From MFAQ01 sp964429015 (GTDB taxonomy: Bacteria > Patescibacteriota > Microgenomatia > UBA1400 > MFAQ01), in the NCBI GenBank assembly GCA_964429015.1, contig CAYSAM010000013.1:1-19946 (forward strand): 19,946 nucleotides of DNA, given 5' to 3'. The notes below the pieces were generated by a model. It saw nothing but the letters and a program-made list of their open reading frames with translations. It was not told the DNA's origin and made no database searches. Below, piece after piece: positions 1 through 6,309 of the stretch. Within the stretch, counting starts at the first letter, position 1. Every line of letters begins with the position of its first letter. Made by a program: the position numbers and the translations under genes.

Positions 1-483
1 TTGGCTAAATTTAAATTGGCATTGGATAGTAATAATAGCCACGTAATAATTACAGATGCAGACGGGTTTATAGTTTATGCAAATGATTCGGTCACAAGGT
101 TAACTGGATACAATAGGGAAGAGATAATTGGTAAAACTCCTCGATTGTGGGGAAAACAAATGCCAGGTGATTTTTACACAAAGTTTTGGGACACTATAAA
201 AAATAAGAGGCAAGTGTTTCGTGGTGAGGTGACAAATAGAAGAAAAAGTGGCGAGCTATATATTGCCGAAGCAATAGTTTCACCAATTATTTCGCAAGAT
301 GGAGAGTTGCTGGGATTTGTAGGAGCAGAACTAGATGTTACAGATAGAAAAAAAAGTGAAGAAAACAAACAAAAACATACTGACGAGGTAGAAAAACTAA
401 ACGATTTAATGGTTGATAGAGAGATTAAAATGATTGAGATGAAGAAGGAGCTGGATAAATTTATGGTAAAAAAGAAAAATTGA
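1..483 (+). CDS. PAS-domain sensory protein, 3' part
   Basis: The visible 160 codons encode one PAS domain with its PAC tail (about residues 5-118: 'ITDADGFIVYANDSVTRLTGY', then 'GFVGAELDVTDRKKSEE') followed by a short charged coiled coil of about 40 residues. PAS domains bind small ligands or cofactors and pass a signal to an attached kinase or partner. The frame is open from base 1, and the TTG there is probably an internal Leu codon, so the gene very likely begins upstream of the window. The next gene, a histidine kinase, starts one base after this stop, so the two are co-transcribed and probably work in one signalling path. No kinase domain follows the PAS, which is unusual unless further sensor domains lie upstream. 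PAS assignment is secure; signal and partner are unknown. Confidence 0.85.
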   Translation: MAKFKLALDSNNSHVIITDADGFIVYANDSVTRLTGYNREEIIGKTPRLWGKQMPGDFYTKFWDTIKNKRQVFRGEVTNRRKSGELYIAEAIVSPIISQDGELLGFVGAELDVTDRKKSEENKQKHTDEVEKLNDLMVDREIKMIEMKKELDKFMVKKKN

Positions 484-484
484 A

Positions 485-2317
485 ATGAATTCAAGTCAAG
501 AACTTAATGGCTGGAGAGGTGGTTTTTTGAAATATGTTTTGTTTTTGGGTTTTGTTACTTTGGTGGGGTTTTCTGTAGATTATTGGACGAGTGGCAGATA
601 CTTGTATGCGATTTCTGAGTTTGTTGTAGGGTTAGTACTCTTGGTAACTTTTTTACTATTAATATTTGAAAAAATTGGCTGGAAGGTGGCATCTTATTTT
701 GGTTGGTTGGGAATTTTATTTATATTGTTTATGGTTTTAATTTATGGAGGTATTGGTGGTGTAGGTTTGGCTTGGTGGGGAATGTTACCAATGCTTTCGT
801 TTATGTTTTTTGGCATAGAGTGGGGACTGTTTGCAACTCTTGCCGGGTCGACAATTCCGGCTGTGATACTACTATTTGAATATAGTGGGGTTAATGTTAG
901 TTATTTTGATACTTTACAGTTAAGGCAGCTTCTTTTGATGATATTTGTTATGGGAATAATCATGAGCTCTTACGAGCGTGCAGCCAGAATCCTTTTGAAA
1001 AAGTTGACAGAAAATTCGGAACGTATTGCGAGTGAGTCTGAGGAAAGAATATTGGTCGAGCAAGAGCTAGCGCAAAGGCTTTTGGAACTAAATACTAGAG
1101 CCAAAAAGGACGAAAAAATTCGTATGGCAATTGTAAATATTTTGGAAGACGAAAGGCTGCTAGAAGTACAATTGAAGAAGGAAAAAGAAGGGGTCGAAAA
1201 TAAAGTTGAAGAGAGAACTAAAGAGCTGCTGGAAGAAAAGCAAAGGCTGTTTAAGTTTTTAGATTCTGTACCCCAGGGTGTTTTTGTTTTAACCAAAGAA
1301 GGTAAACCTTTTTTTGCCAACAAAACCGCTAAGGAAATTTTGGGTAAAGGGGTGATAGATGTAACACCAGACGAGTTGATTAAGACATATAGAATTTATA
1401 AAGTGGGTACTGATGAACTCTATCCGACAGAAGATCAGCCGTCATATAAGGCACTAAAAGGCGAGGTTTCGACTGTTTCAGATATGGAGGTAGTAAGAGA
1501 TGACAAAAGGATTCCCATAAGGGTTACAGGTGCTCCAATATACAACTCGGACAAGACAATAGAGTACGCAATCGTAGTTTTTTACGACATCTCTGAAGAG
1601 ATTGTTTTGAATCGTTCTAGAGATGAGTTTTTTTCGATTGCTAGTCACGAACTTAGAACACCTCTGACAGCAATTCGAGGAAATACAGAAATGATTTTGG
1701 ACAACTATAAATCCAAAATAAAAGATAAGGATGTTTTGGAGATGCTTTCAGATGTTCACGAAGGTTCGGTGAGATTGATAGAGATTGTGAATGACTTTTT
1801 GAACGTGAGTAGGTTGGAAATGGGTAAAATTGATTTTAAAATTGAAAAAACGGATTTGATTGACGTTATAAATGAGACTATTGAGGAGTTTAGAAGTTCT
1901 AACTTGAAGCCGGACTTGGATATTAAAGTGTTGTTTGAGAAAAAGGAGTTGCTTGTTATGGTTGACAGAGATAGGTTAAAACAGATTTTAATAAATTTAA
2001 TTGGCAATGCCTTTAAATTTACGGAAAAAGGTGGTGTTTATTTTGAAGGATTTTCTGTTTCTGATGGTTTGGTAGAAGTTGATATTAGAGATACGGGATC
2101 TGGAATTGCTGCAGAACAACAAGGTCTTTTGTTTAGAAAATTTCAACAGGCAGGAAGTAGTCTTTATACGCGAGATACAAGTAAGGGAACTGGTTTGGGA
2201 CTTTATATTTCTAGTTTACTAATGGCAGGAATGAAAAGTAAGATTTGGTTAAAATCCTCAGAAGTTGGTAAGGGGAGCGTGTTTAGTTTTAGGGTTCCAC
2301 TTGCAAAAGGTGGCTAA
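485..2317 (+). CDS. Membrane PAS sensor histidine kinase
   Basis: 610 aa. The N-terminal ~165 residues form about six hydrophobic membrane segments with very short loops, resembling a membrane-embedded sensor module. A long charged coiled coil follows (about 165-250), then a PAS domain (about 250-375), HisKA and HATPase_c. The phospho-accepting His is H388 in 'SHELRTP'. The N box is around N508 ('NLIGNAFKFTE'), the G1 box is D536-T-G-S-G and the G2 box 'GTGLGL' is at 568-573, so all catalytic motifs are intact and the enzyme should autophosphorylate. It begins one base after the PAS-protein stop without a clear ribosome-binding site, and a CheY-like regulator follows 18 nt downstream, its probable phosphoacceptor. 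The stimulus is unknown; the embedded N-terminus suggests sensing in or at the membrane. Confidence 0.95.
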   Translation: MNSSQELNGWRGGFLKYVLFLGFVTLVGFSVDYWTSGRYLYAISEFVVGLVLLVTFLLLIFEKIGWKVASYFGWLGILFILFMVLIYGGIGGVGLAWWGMLPMLSFMFFGIEWGLFATLAGSTIPAVILLFEYSGVNVSYFDTLQLRQLLLMIFVMGIIMSSYERAARILLKKLTENSERIASESEERILVEQELAQRLLELNTRAKKDEKIRMAIVNILEDERLLEVQLKKEKEGVENKVEERTKELLEEKQRLFKFLDSVPQGVFVLTKEGKPFFANKTAKEILGKGVIDVTPDELIKTYRIYKVGTDELYPTEDQPSYKALKGEVSTVSDMEVVRDDKRIPIRVTGAPIYNSDKTIEYAIVVFYDISEEIVLNRSRDEFFSIASHELRTPLTAIRGNTEMILDNYKSKIKDKDVLEMLSDVHEGSVRLIEIVNDFLNVSRLEMGKIDFKIEKTDLIDVINETIEEFRSSNLKPDLDIKVLFEKKELLVMVDRDRLKQILINLIGNAFKFTEKGGVYFEGFSVSDGLVEVDIRDTGSGIAAEQQGLLFRKFQQAGSSLYTRDTSKGTGLGLYISSLLMAGMKSKIWLKSSEVGKGSVFSFRVPLAKGG

Positions 2318-2335
2318 ATGAGAGATATTTAGACT

Positions 2336-2731
2336 ATGTCTAAGATACTGATAATTGAAGATGACCCACTAATGCAGAGAATGTATCAAAAAGCTTTTTC
2401 TTTTGATAAGTACGAAGTGTCTGTGGCTGGAGATGGAGTAGAAGGATTAGATAAAGTTAGGTCGGAGAAGCCAACAGTAGTACTTTTGGATGTCATGATG
2501 CCAAAAATGAATGGCTTGGAGACTTTGGTCAAAATAAAATCAGACCCAGAAATAAAATCTATTCCAGTAATAATGCTTACCAATTTAGCTGGTTCAGCTG
2601 ATGCAGAAAAGGCACTGGAGTCTGGTGCGGTTAAATATATTGTAAAAAGTGAACAAGAACCAAAAGAAGTAGTCAAAATGGTCAAAGAGATTATTGCTGG
2701 CTATACAAGAGATGCAATACCAAGTAAATGA
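2336..2731 (+). CDS. CheY-like response regulator receiver
   Basis: 131 aa, a single receiver domain without an output domain. The acidic pocket E8-D9-D10, phospho-acceptor D52 in 'LLDVMMPKMNG', switch Thr T82 and conserved Lys K104 are all present, so it should be phosphorylated on D52, most simply by the kinase encoded just upstream. With no DNA-binding domain it presumably acts through protein contacts or as a phosphorelay intermediate. The last 20 nt overlap the start of the next gene, suggesting translational coupling. The family call is secure; the target is unknown. Confidence 0.95.
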   Translation: MSKILIIEDDPLMQRMYQKAFSFDKYEVSVAGDGVEGLDKVRSEKPTVVLLDVMMPKMNGLETLVKIKSDPEIKSIPVIMLTNLAGSADAEKALESGAVKYIVKSEQEPKEVVKMVKEIIAGYTRDAIPSK

Positions 2732-3188
2732 TTCATTAAAGGACAAACTGGCTTTTTTGAAAGTAGGGTTTTTGTTTTTGGTTGCTATTTTTTTTGTTTT
2801 GGGTTTGAGGTACATTTTTTCTGCCCAGGACAAATTTGATTTAAAACCCCAATTGTCGCAAGTAGAAATGAAGCAAGAGGAGTCTGTACTTGTGGCTGCA
2901 ACACCGCTAACACCAACACCAAATGAGTTGGTTTATAAGATTAAAGTTATTAACTCGACAGGAGTTAGTGGCTTGGCACTAAAAACTACTCAGGCAATAA
3001 AAGCTAAAGGAATAAAGGTAGAAGAAAGTTTGGCAAATGGACAAAACAAAAATGGTACAGAGATATTTTTTTCTCAGAGTTTAAAGGATGGAGATTATCT
3101 TAGGTCCGCACTCAAAAATATTTTTCCAAGCGCAAAAGTCGTAGATGTCAAACAGAGTTTTGATGTGGTGATTGATATAGGTAAATAA
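2712..3188 (+). CDS. LytR_C-domain single-pass membrane protein
   Basis: 158 aa from the ATG at 2712; an in-frame TTG at 2694 is possible but less likely. A cytoplasmic N-terminus of ~14 residues precedes one TM helix (about 15-36), a linker containing 'ATPLTPTPNE', and a C-terminal domain (about 76-155, starting 'YKIKVINSTGVSGLA') that matches the LytR_C type found at the C-terminus of LytR-CpsA-Psr cell-wall proteins and, in small genomes, alone on a membrane anchor. The LCP catalytic domain is absent, so ligase activity is not expected; a role in binding envelope polymers is plausible inference. It overlaps the response-regulator gene by 20 nt and closes the sensory operon, which links the signalling genes to the cell envelope. 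Confidence 0.8.
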   Translation: MQYQVNDSLKDKLAFLKVGFLFLVAIFFVLGLRYIFSAQDKFDLKPQLSQVEMKQEESVLVAATPLTPTPNELVYKIKVINSTGVSGLALKTTQAIKAKGIKVEESLANGQNKNGTEIFFSQSLKDGDYLRSALKNIFPSAKVVDVKQSFDVVIDIGK

Positions 3189-3222
3189 AAACCCACCTCT
3201 ATATTGAGAGATGGGGATTTAT
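3188..3222. terminator. Convergent hairpin terminator between LytR_C gene and tat operon
   Basis: An imperfect stem pairs ACCCACCTCT with AGAGATGGGG around the loop ATATTG, with one mismatch. It is flanked by an A-run on the left and a T-rich stretch on the right, so it could stop transcripts from either side. It sits exactly between the two convergent operons. Confidence 0.55.
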
Positions 3223-3390
3223 TTATTCCTTTTCACTTATGACGTCTTTGAGCTCTTTGGCTGCTTTTTTGATTTCTTTTCCAGACTCTCCGACATTTTT
3301 GCCGAACTTAGGAAGAAGGTTGCCCCCAAAAAGGATCAAAAGAACGACGGCGAGAATAAGGATTTCTGGCCAACCGATATTTTTGAACAT
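3223..3390 (-). CDS. TatA-like twin-arginine translocase subunit (third copy, 55 aa)
   Basis: 55 aa on the minus strand, ATG at 3390. A short N-terminal hydrophobic helix carries an acidic residue at position 9 ('NIGWPEILILAVVLLILFGG') and is followed by the hinge 'FGGNLLPKFGKNVG' and a Lys-rich amphipathic helix, the TatA/TatE layout. TatA oligomers form or open the path for folded proteins across the membrane. The usual 'KLP' after the hinge is replaced by 'NLLP', so this copy is more diverged. It lies 23 nt after the second tatA-like gene in the order tatC-tatA-tatA-tatA. TatB cannot be excluded for one of the copies, because Glu at position 8-9 is also a TatB trait. Confidence 0.8.
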   Translation of the reverse strand: MFKNIGWPEILILAVVLLILFGGNLLPKFGKNVGESGKEIKKAAKELKDVISEKE

Positions 3391-3413
3391 ATTTTTTGTA
3401 ATTTTAATAAGCG

Positions 3414-3554
3414 TTATTTGTCTTTACTTGCAGACCTAAACTCTTTGATAGCAGAAGAGATACCACGAATTAGTTCTGGTATTTTTTTGGTTCCAAAAAG
3501 GGCTACGATGACGACGGCAATGATGACGATTTCGGTTGTTCCTATATTTAGCAT
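3414..3554 (-). CDS. TatA-like twin-arginine translocase subunit (second copy, 46 aa)
   Basis: 46 aa, the shortest of the three tandem TatA-like proteins. It has a TM helix ('TTEIVIIAVVIVALFG'), the canonical hinge 'FGTKKIPELIRG' and only about 17 residues of amphipathic helix before the stop; the acidic tail of ordinary TatA is missing. Its ATG directly follows the TAA of the first copy with no intervening base, so translation is probably by re-initiation. This is near the minimum size for a TatA. Confidence 0.8.
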   Translation of the reverse strand: MLNIGTTEIVIIAVVIVALFGTKKIPELIRGISSAIKEFRSASKDK

Positions 3555-3785
3555 TTAACTTTGGTCACCTCCCTTCCTGGACTCCTCTGTTGAGGGTTTA
3601 TTGTCAGTTTCATGATCACTTAATGTTTCGGACATGGCTTTTTCAATTTCTTTTTTGGCCTTCTTTAATTCTTTGCCGGAGCTGCCTAGATCTCTTGCAA
3701 TGTCGGGAAGTTTTTTACCACCAAAAAGAAAGACAAGAACAATGACGACGATAAGGATTTCAGTTGAGCCTAAATTTGTAAACAT
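3555..3785 (-). CDS. tatA: TatA-like twin-arginine translocase subunit (first copy, 76 aa)
   Basis: 76 aa with the complete TatA layout: an N-terminal TM helix ('STEILIVVIVLVFLFGG'), the hinge and start of the amphipathic helix 'FGGKKLPDIARDLGSSGKE', a Lys/Glu-rich helix to about residue 50, and an acidic hydrophilic tail. It is the most typical of the three copies and lies five bases downstream of the tatC stop on the same strand. The product works in the cytoplasmic membrane with TatC to export folded proteins that carry twin-arginine signals. Confidence 0.92.
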   Translation of the reverse strand: MFTNLGSTEILIVVIVLVFLFGGKKLPDIARDLGSSGKELKKAKKEIEKAMSETLSDHETDNKPSTEESRKGGDQS

Positions 3786-3790
3786 ATGCG

Positions 3791-4513
3791 TTAATCTGAC
3801 TGGTTTAATAGTAACGCAAGTTCAAACAGAAATAAAGGGATGATGGTGAGGATGGAAAGAGAGATAATATCGTTTGGTGGAAGGAGGGCGGCGGTGATAA
3901 TGAGAGCAGCGTAAACAAAGCGGCGATGAGATGCAATGGTTTCCTTTTTTAGTATTTTTAATTTTATAAGGAGGGTAATAACGACAGGAAGTTCAAATAT
4001 AAGACCAAGACAAACACCCATAATAATTGTTTGAGAGAAAAAGTGACTGATGTCCCAGATGTTACCAATATTAAAACTAACGGCGGTTTGAGAAAAAATA
4101 GAGATGACAAATTGCATGACATAAATACCAAAAGAGAAGCCAAAAACAAAAAGAATTAGGGCGATGGGGACAAGTTGGAGAATCTGTTTGTATTCGGCTG
4201 GAGCTAGGGCGGGTTTTAAGAAACTGAGAATGTAGTAAATAAGTAAGGGAATAGCAACGACAACACCTGTAGCAAGGCCGGTGTTAACGGCAAGGTCAAA
4301 AAATTGGTAGGGAGAAGTGAGAACCATGGAGATACCATTGAAGTTAAAAAGGCCAAGAATAAAGGAGAGAATTTTTTGGTAATAAATAAAACCAAAGACG
4401 GCGGCGACACAGATAGTAATAACTAAGATTAAGAGTTTTTTTTGGATTTCTTGCAAGTAAGGTAAGTACTTGGCGGTTAGTTGTTCTATTTGAGTTGTAT
4501 CTTGATCCGGCAC
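3791..4513 (-). CDS. tatC: Twin-arginine translocase receptor subunit TatC
   Basis: 240 aa, six hydrophobic helices. It contains the family's characteristic segments: 'SPYQFFDLAVNTGL' near residue 65, 'IPLLIYYILSFLKPAL', 'GLIFELPVVITLL' near 170 with the conserved Glu, and 'ALIITAALLPPNDIISL' near 205. TatC recognises twin-arginine signal peptides and recruits TatA. The N-terminal signature of typical TatC ('HLxELRxR') is degenerate here ('YLPYLQEIQKKL'), which may alter signal-peptide reading. The start is GTG; an extended -10 box ends seven bases before it, so the message is predicted to be leaderless. First gene of a four-gene tat operon. Confidence 0.95.
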   Translation of the reverse strand: MPDQDTTQIEQLTAKYLPYLQEIQKKLLILVITICVAAVFGFIYYQKILSFILGLFNFNGISMVLTSPYQFFDLAVNTGLATGVVVAIPLLIYYILSFLKPALAPAEYKQILQLVPIALILFVFGFSFGIYVMQFVISIFSQTAVSFNIGNIWDISHFFSQTIIMGVCLGLIFELPVVITLLIKLKILKKETIASHRRFVYAALIITAALLPPNDIISLSILTIIPLFLFELALLLNQSD

Positions 4514-4519
4514 AAACTT

Positions 4520-4528
4520 AATATAGCA
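4520..4528 (-). promoter_or_regulatory. Extended -10 promoter of the tat operon, predicted leaderless
   Basis: Read on the minus strand, TGC-TATATT (extended -10) is followed by AAGTTT and then the GTG start of tatC. A start site seven bases after the hexamer is the first base of the start codon. No good -35 is seen at 17 nt. Confidence 0.5.
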
Positions 4529-4563
4529 GTTTTTATCATAGTTAGGTATTTACCTTGCTATAA

Positions 4564-4588
4564 GCCTGCAGGGTCAGACCTTGCAGGC
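4564..4588. repeat. 23-bp palindromic element, copy 1
   Basis: A near-perfect inverted repeat (arms CCTGCAGGGTC and GACCTTGCAGG around one A; one G.T pair). The identical 23-mer occurs again at 5758-5780. It ends 11 nt before the putative -35 (4599) and 33 nt before the -10 (4621) of the kinase gene. The core GGGTCAGACC resembles REP-like palindromes of other bacteria, but its fixed promoter position suggests a regulatory site. Confidence 0.8.
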
Positions 4589-4598
4589 GGGAGATGAA

Positions 4599-4626
4599 TT
4601 GAGGTGAGTTGCTTTTTTGATATACT
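4599..4626 (+). promoter_or_regulatory. Promoter of the P-loop kinase gene
   Basis: TTGAGG, 16 nt, then extended -10 TGA-TATACT (4618-4626). The predicted transcript start is one or two bases before the ATG at 4635, so the leader is essentially absent. Confidence 0.55.
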
Positions 4627-4634
4627 TTGTTGAA

Positions 4635-5153
4635 ATGTTGTACATATTGTGTGGAATTCCATTTTCTGGGAAGTCGACTTTGGCAAAGAGATTGGCGGAA
4701 TTTGTTGGTGGGATTAGGATCGATCTGGATGAAATAAAATTTGAGATTTATGGTGCGAAGATTGTAGATGCCAATTTGAAGCAAAGTGATTGGGATATTA
4801 TTTACCAGGAAATGTATAAGCGAATTCGAGAATGGTTGTTATTGGGGAAGGTGGTAGTGCATGACACTGGAAATTTTACGAGGTATGAGAGGGGATTGGT
4901 GAGCAAAATAGCAGAGGGTCAAAAAATTGAATACGTAACGATTTATATGGAGATACCAAAGGAGGTTGCTTATGATCGGCTGAAGATTAATCGACTCAAA
5001 AGAACTAGATTTGACGTAAGCGATAAAGATTTTGAGAGTACTGTGACAGAGATGGAGATGCCTGACCCAGAAGAGAATGCCATATATTTTCGACATGATG
5101 AAGATATTGATAAGTGGTTGAAGAGGAATATTACCTTCAAGGAAACCCCTTGA
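4635..5153 (+). CDS. P-loop kinase of the AAA_33 / zeta-like type
   Basis: 172 aa from the ATG at 4635. The N-terminal Walker A is 'GIPFSGKST' (residues 7-15), followed by 'IRIDLDEIKFEIYG', in which the acidic pair is where related kinases bind the phosphate-accepting substrate. A Walker-B-like strand 'VVVHDTGNF' and an Arg-rich lid ('YDRLKINRLKRTR') complete the small nucleoside/polynucleotide-kinase fold. The enzyme should transfer the gamma-phosphate of ATP to a small molecule or nucleic acid end; the substrate cannot be read from sequence. It stands alone with its own promoter and upstream palindrome. A zeta-toxin role is not supported, because no antitoxin-like gene is adjacent. Confidence 0.8.
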   Translation: MLYILCGIPFSGKSTLAKRLAEFVGGIRIDLDEIKFEIYGAKIVDANLKQSDWDIIYQEMYKRIREWLLLGKVVVHDTGNFTRYERGLVSKIAEGQKIEYVTIYMEIPKEVAYDRLKINRLKRTRFDVSDKDFESTVTEMEMPDPEENAIYFRHDEDIDKWLKRNITFKETP

Positions 5154-5154
5154 A
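5136..5154 (+). terminator. Hairpin overlapping the kinase stop codon
   Basis: TTCAAGG and CCTTGAA form a perfect 7-bp stem with loop AAACC; the TGA stop lies in the 3' arm. There is no clear T-run behind it, so termination is uncertain. Confidence 0.3.
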
Positions 5155-5244
5155 TGCTTATTATCTTCCCTGTAAAGGATTTTTGTTTTGGCAATTGGTT
5201 AGGTGTAGTTGATGTTTTTTGAATTGTTTTTGCAGATGTGAAGA

Positions 5245-5279
5245 TATAAAAAAACAGTTATACAAATGTATAACTGTTT
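5245..5279 (-). terminator. Intrinsic terminator of the minus-strand 109-aa gene
   Basis: A perfect 12-bp inverted repeat (AAACAGTTATAC / GTATAACTGTTT, 4-nt loop). On the minus strand the stem is followed by a run of T residues, so it terminates the gene at 5288-5617. On the plus strand no T-run follows. Confidence 0.85.
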
Positions 5280-5287
5280 GACGATTG

Positions 5288-5617
5288 TTAGTTGTGTCTG
5301 ATGAATGGCACGTGGTTGTGGTGCCATTTGAGTGAGTATGGTACTACGCCTGCGTCAGAGAGATAGATTTCTCTTTGTTGATCAATTTGGTCGGTTACAA
5401 TAGCCTTAGGATCGAGCTTGCCGTCGTGTTTGCCAATTTGCCAAACAACTCGCTTGATTGTGTAAGTACTTTGGATTTTGTTGCCAACATGAATTTCCAG
5501 GATAGTTCCAGATTTCAGGTCCCACAAGCGAGGGGCGTGTGGGTTGTTGGGATTTTTGGCAAGTAGACAACGGAAGAAGTATAGAATGTTTTGCCAAAGC
5601 AGCTTGAGGATGAGCAT
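5288..5617 (-). CDS. Hypothetical protein, 109 aa
   Basis: Not recognised. The first ~20 residues form a hydrophobic/amphipathic helix ('MLILKLLWQNILYFFRCLL') that could lie on or in the membrane. The rest is a mixed beta-rich region with several Trp and His residues ('KRVVWQIGKHDG', 'KWHHNHVPF'). The gene is well framed: a sigma70-like promoter at 5659-5687, a good Shine-Dalgarno AAGGAGA (plus-strand 5622-5628) five bases before the ATG, and a perfect terminator. It is therefore a monocistronic, canonically translated gene. Function unknown. Confidence 0.75.
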   Translation of the reverse strand: MLILKLLWQNILYFFRCLLAKNPNNPHAPRLWDLKSGTILEIHVGNKIQSTYTIKRVVWQIGKHDGKLDPKAIVTDQIDQQREIYLSDAGVVPYSLKWHHNHVPFIRHN

Positions 5618-5658
5618 GTGTTCTCCTTATTCATTGTCAAGGTTGAGATCGTGTGGAT

Positions 5659-5687
5659 ATTGTACGATTTTGTTCTTGAAAATGCAA
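5659..5687 (-). promoter_or_regulatory. Sigma70-like promoter of the 109-aa gene
   Basis: Minus strand: TTGCAT, 17 nt, TACAAT. The predicted leader is about 35 nt and holds the AAGGAGA ribosome-binding site. Confidence 0.7.
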
Positions 5688-5754
5688 CTATAGGACCTTT
5701 ATCTTCAAGGAGTCTTATAGAAAGATTATTCAATCGAGACGAGTGTTGCTTTGA

Positions 5755-5783
5755 GCACCTGCAGGGTCAGACCTTGCAGGTGC
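5755..5783. repeat. Palindromic element, copy 2
   Basis: The same 23-mer as at 4565-4587, here extended by three more complementary bases on each side (GCA / TGC), giving a 29-bp inverted repeat. It ends 10 nt before the -35 and 33 nt before the -10 of the downstream gene, the same -10 distance as in copy 1. Confidence 0.8.
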
Positions 5784-5790
5784 ATGATGG

Positions 5791-5819
5791 TTGATTTTGG
5801 GGGAGGAAGCCTATAGAAT
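5791..5819 (+). promoter_or_regulatory. Promoter of the 141-aa membrane-protein gene
   Basis: TTGATT, 17 nt, TAGAAT. The predicted start is about 25 nt before the ATG, leaving room for the GGAGGAA ribosome-binding site at 5842-5848. Confidence 0.6.
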
Positions 5820-5850
5820 ATGGGTACCAGAAAATTTAAATGGAGGAAGT

Positions 5851-6276
5851 ATGAGTTCAAGTAGTCTAGAACAATTGTTTTGGTTGGTAGTGGTTGGTAC
5901 GCTTGGTGTAGCAGTGACTTTTTCGAATAGTCTGACTCTTTTGCTGGTAGTGCTTTTTGTATGTACTCCGGCGATGGTCGTCTTGAACCAATACGCTAAA
6001 ACGCAGGAATTCAAGGAATTAAGATTTGTTGAGGCAAAAGAATGTCTAAAGGATCAAGGCTTTAAGTTGGGGAAATGGGAATCTGTTCTCATTGAAAATG
6101 AGACTGTGACCTTTTCACCTATGTCAGATGACGAAACGACACCAGAGTCTTTGGGAAACTTTGTTCTTTGGAAGTTTGGAGAGGACATTAGAGTTTATGT
6201 TCACACTTCTGGCAACTTAGCGTTTATGTTAACCAAGAAAGATGTGATGACCTCTGGTCTGGTTTTTGAAAAGTAG
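5851..6276 (+). CDS. Small membrane protein of unknown function, 141 aa
   Basis: Starts at the ATG at 5851, which has a strong GGAGGAA ribosome-binding site; the frame is open further upstream but lacks one. Residues ~8-24 and ~27-45 form two membrane helices. A cytoplasmic or external domain of about 95 residues follows, with alternating charged and beta-prone segments ('LGKWESVLIENETVTFSPM', 'NFVLWKFGEDIRVYVHTSG'). No family is recognised. It is a single gene with its own promoter and terminator, and the upstream palindrome suggests shared control with the kinase at 4635. Confidence 0.8.
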   Translation: MSSSSLEQLFWLVVVGTLGVAVTFSNSLTLLLVVLFVCTPAMVVLNQYAKTQEFKELRFVEAKECLKDQGFKLGKWESVLIENETVTFSPMSDDETTPESLGNFVLWKFGEDIRVYVHTSGNLAFMLTKKDVMTSGLVFEK

Positions 6277-6282
6277 TCGTTT

Positions 6283-6309
6283 AGACACTCCAACTGGGGG
6301 TGTCTTTTT
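6283..6309 (+). terminator. Intrinsic terminator of the 141-aa gene
   Basis: AGACACTCC / GGGGTGTCT stem (one G.T pair) followed by T5. The T-run overlaps the stop codon of the convergent beta-helix gene. Confidence 0.9.

Noticed and set aside
1..483. TTG at base 1 as a real start codon
   Set aside because: It coincides with the window edge, and the sequence is already inside a PAS domain; the gene most likely begins upstream.
4635..5153. Zeta-type toxin of a toxin-antitoxin pair
   Set aside because: The P-loop kinase fold fits, but no small antitoxin gene is adjacent; the neighbours are separate transcription units.
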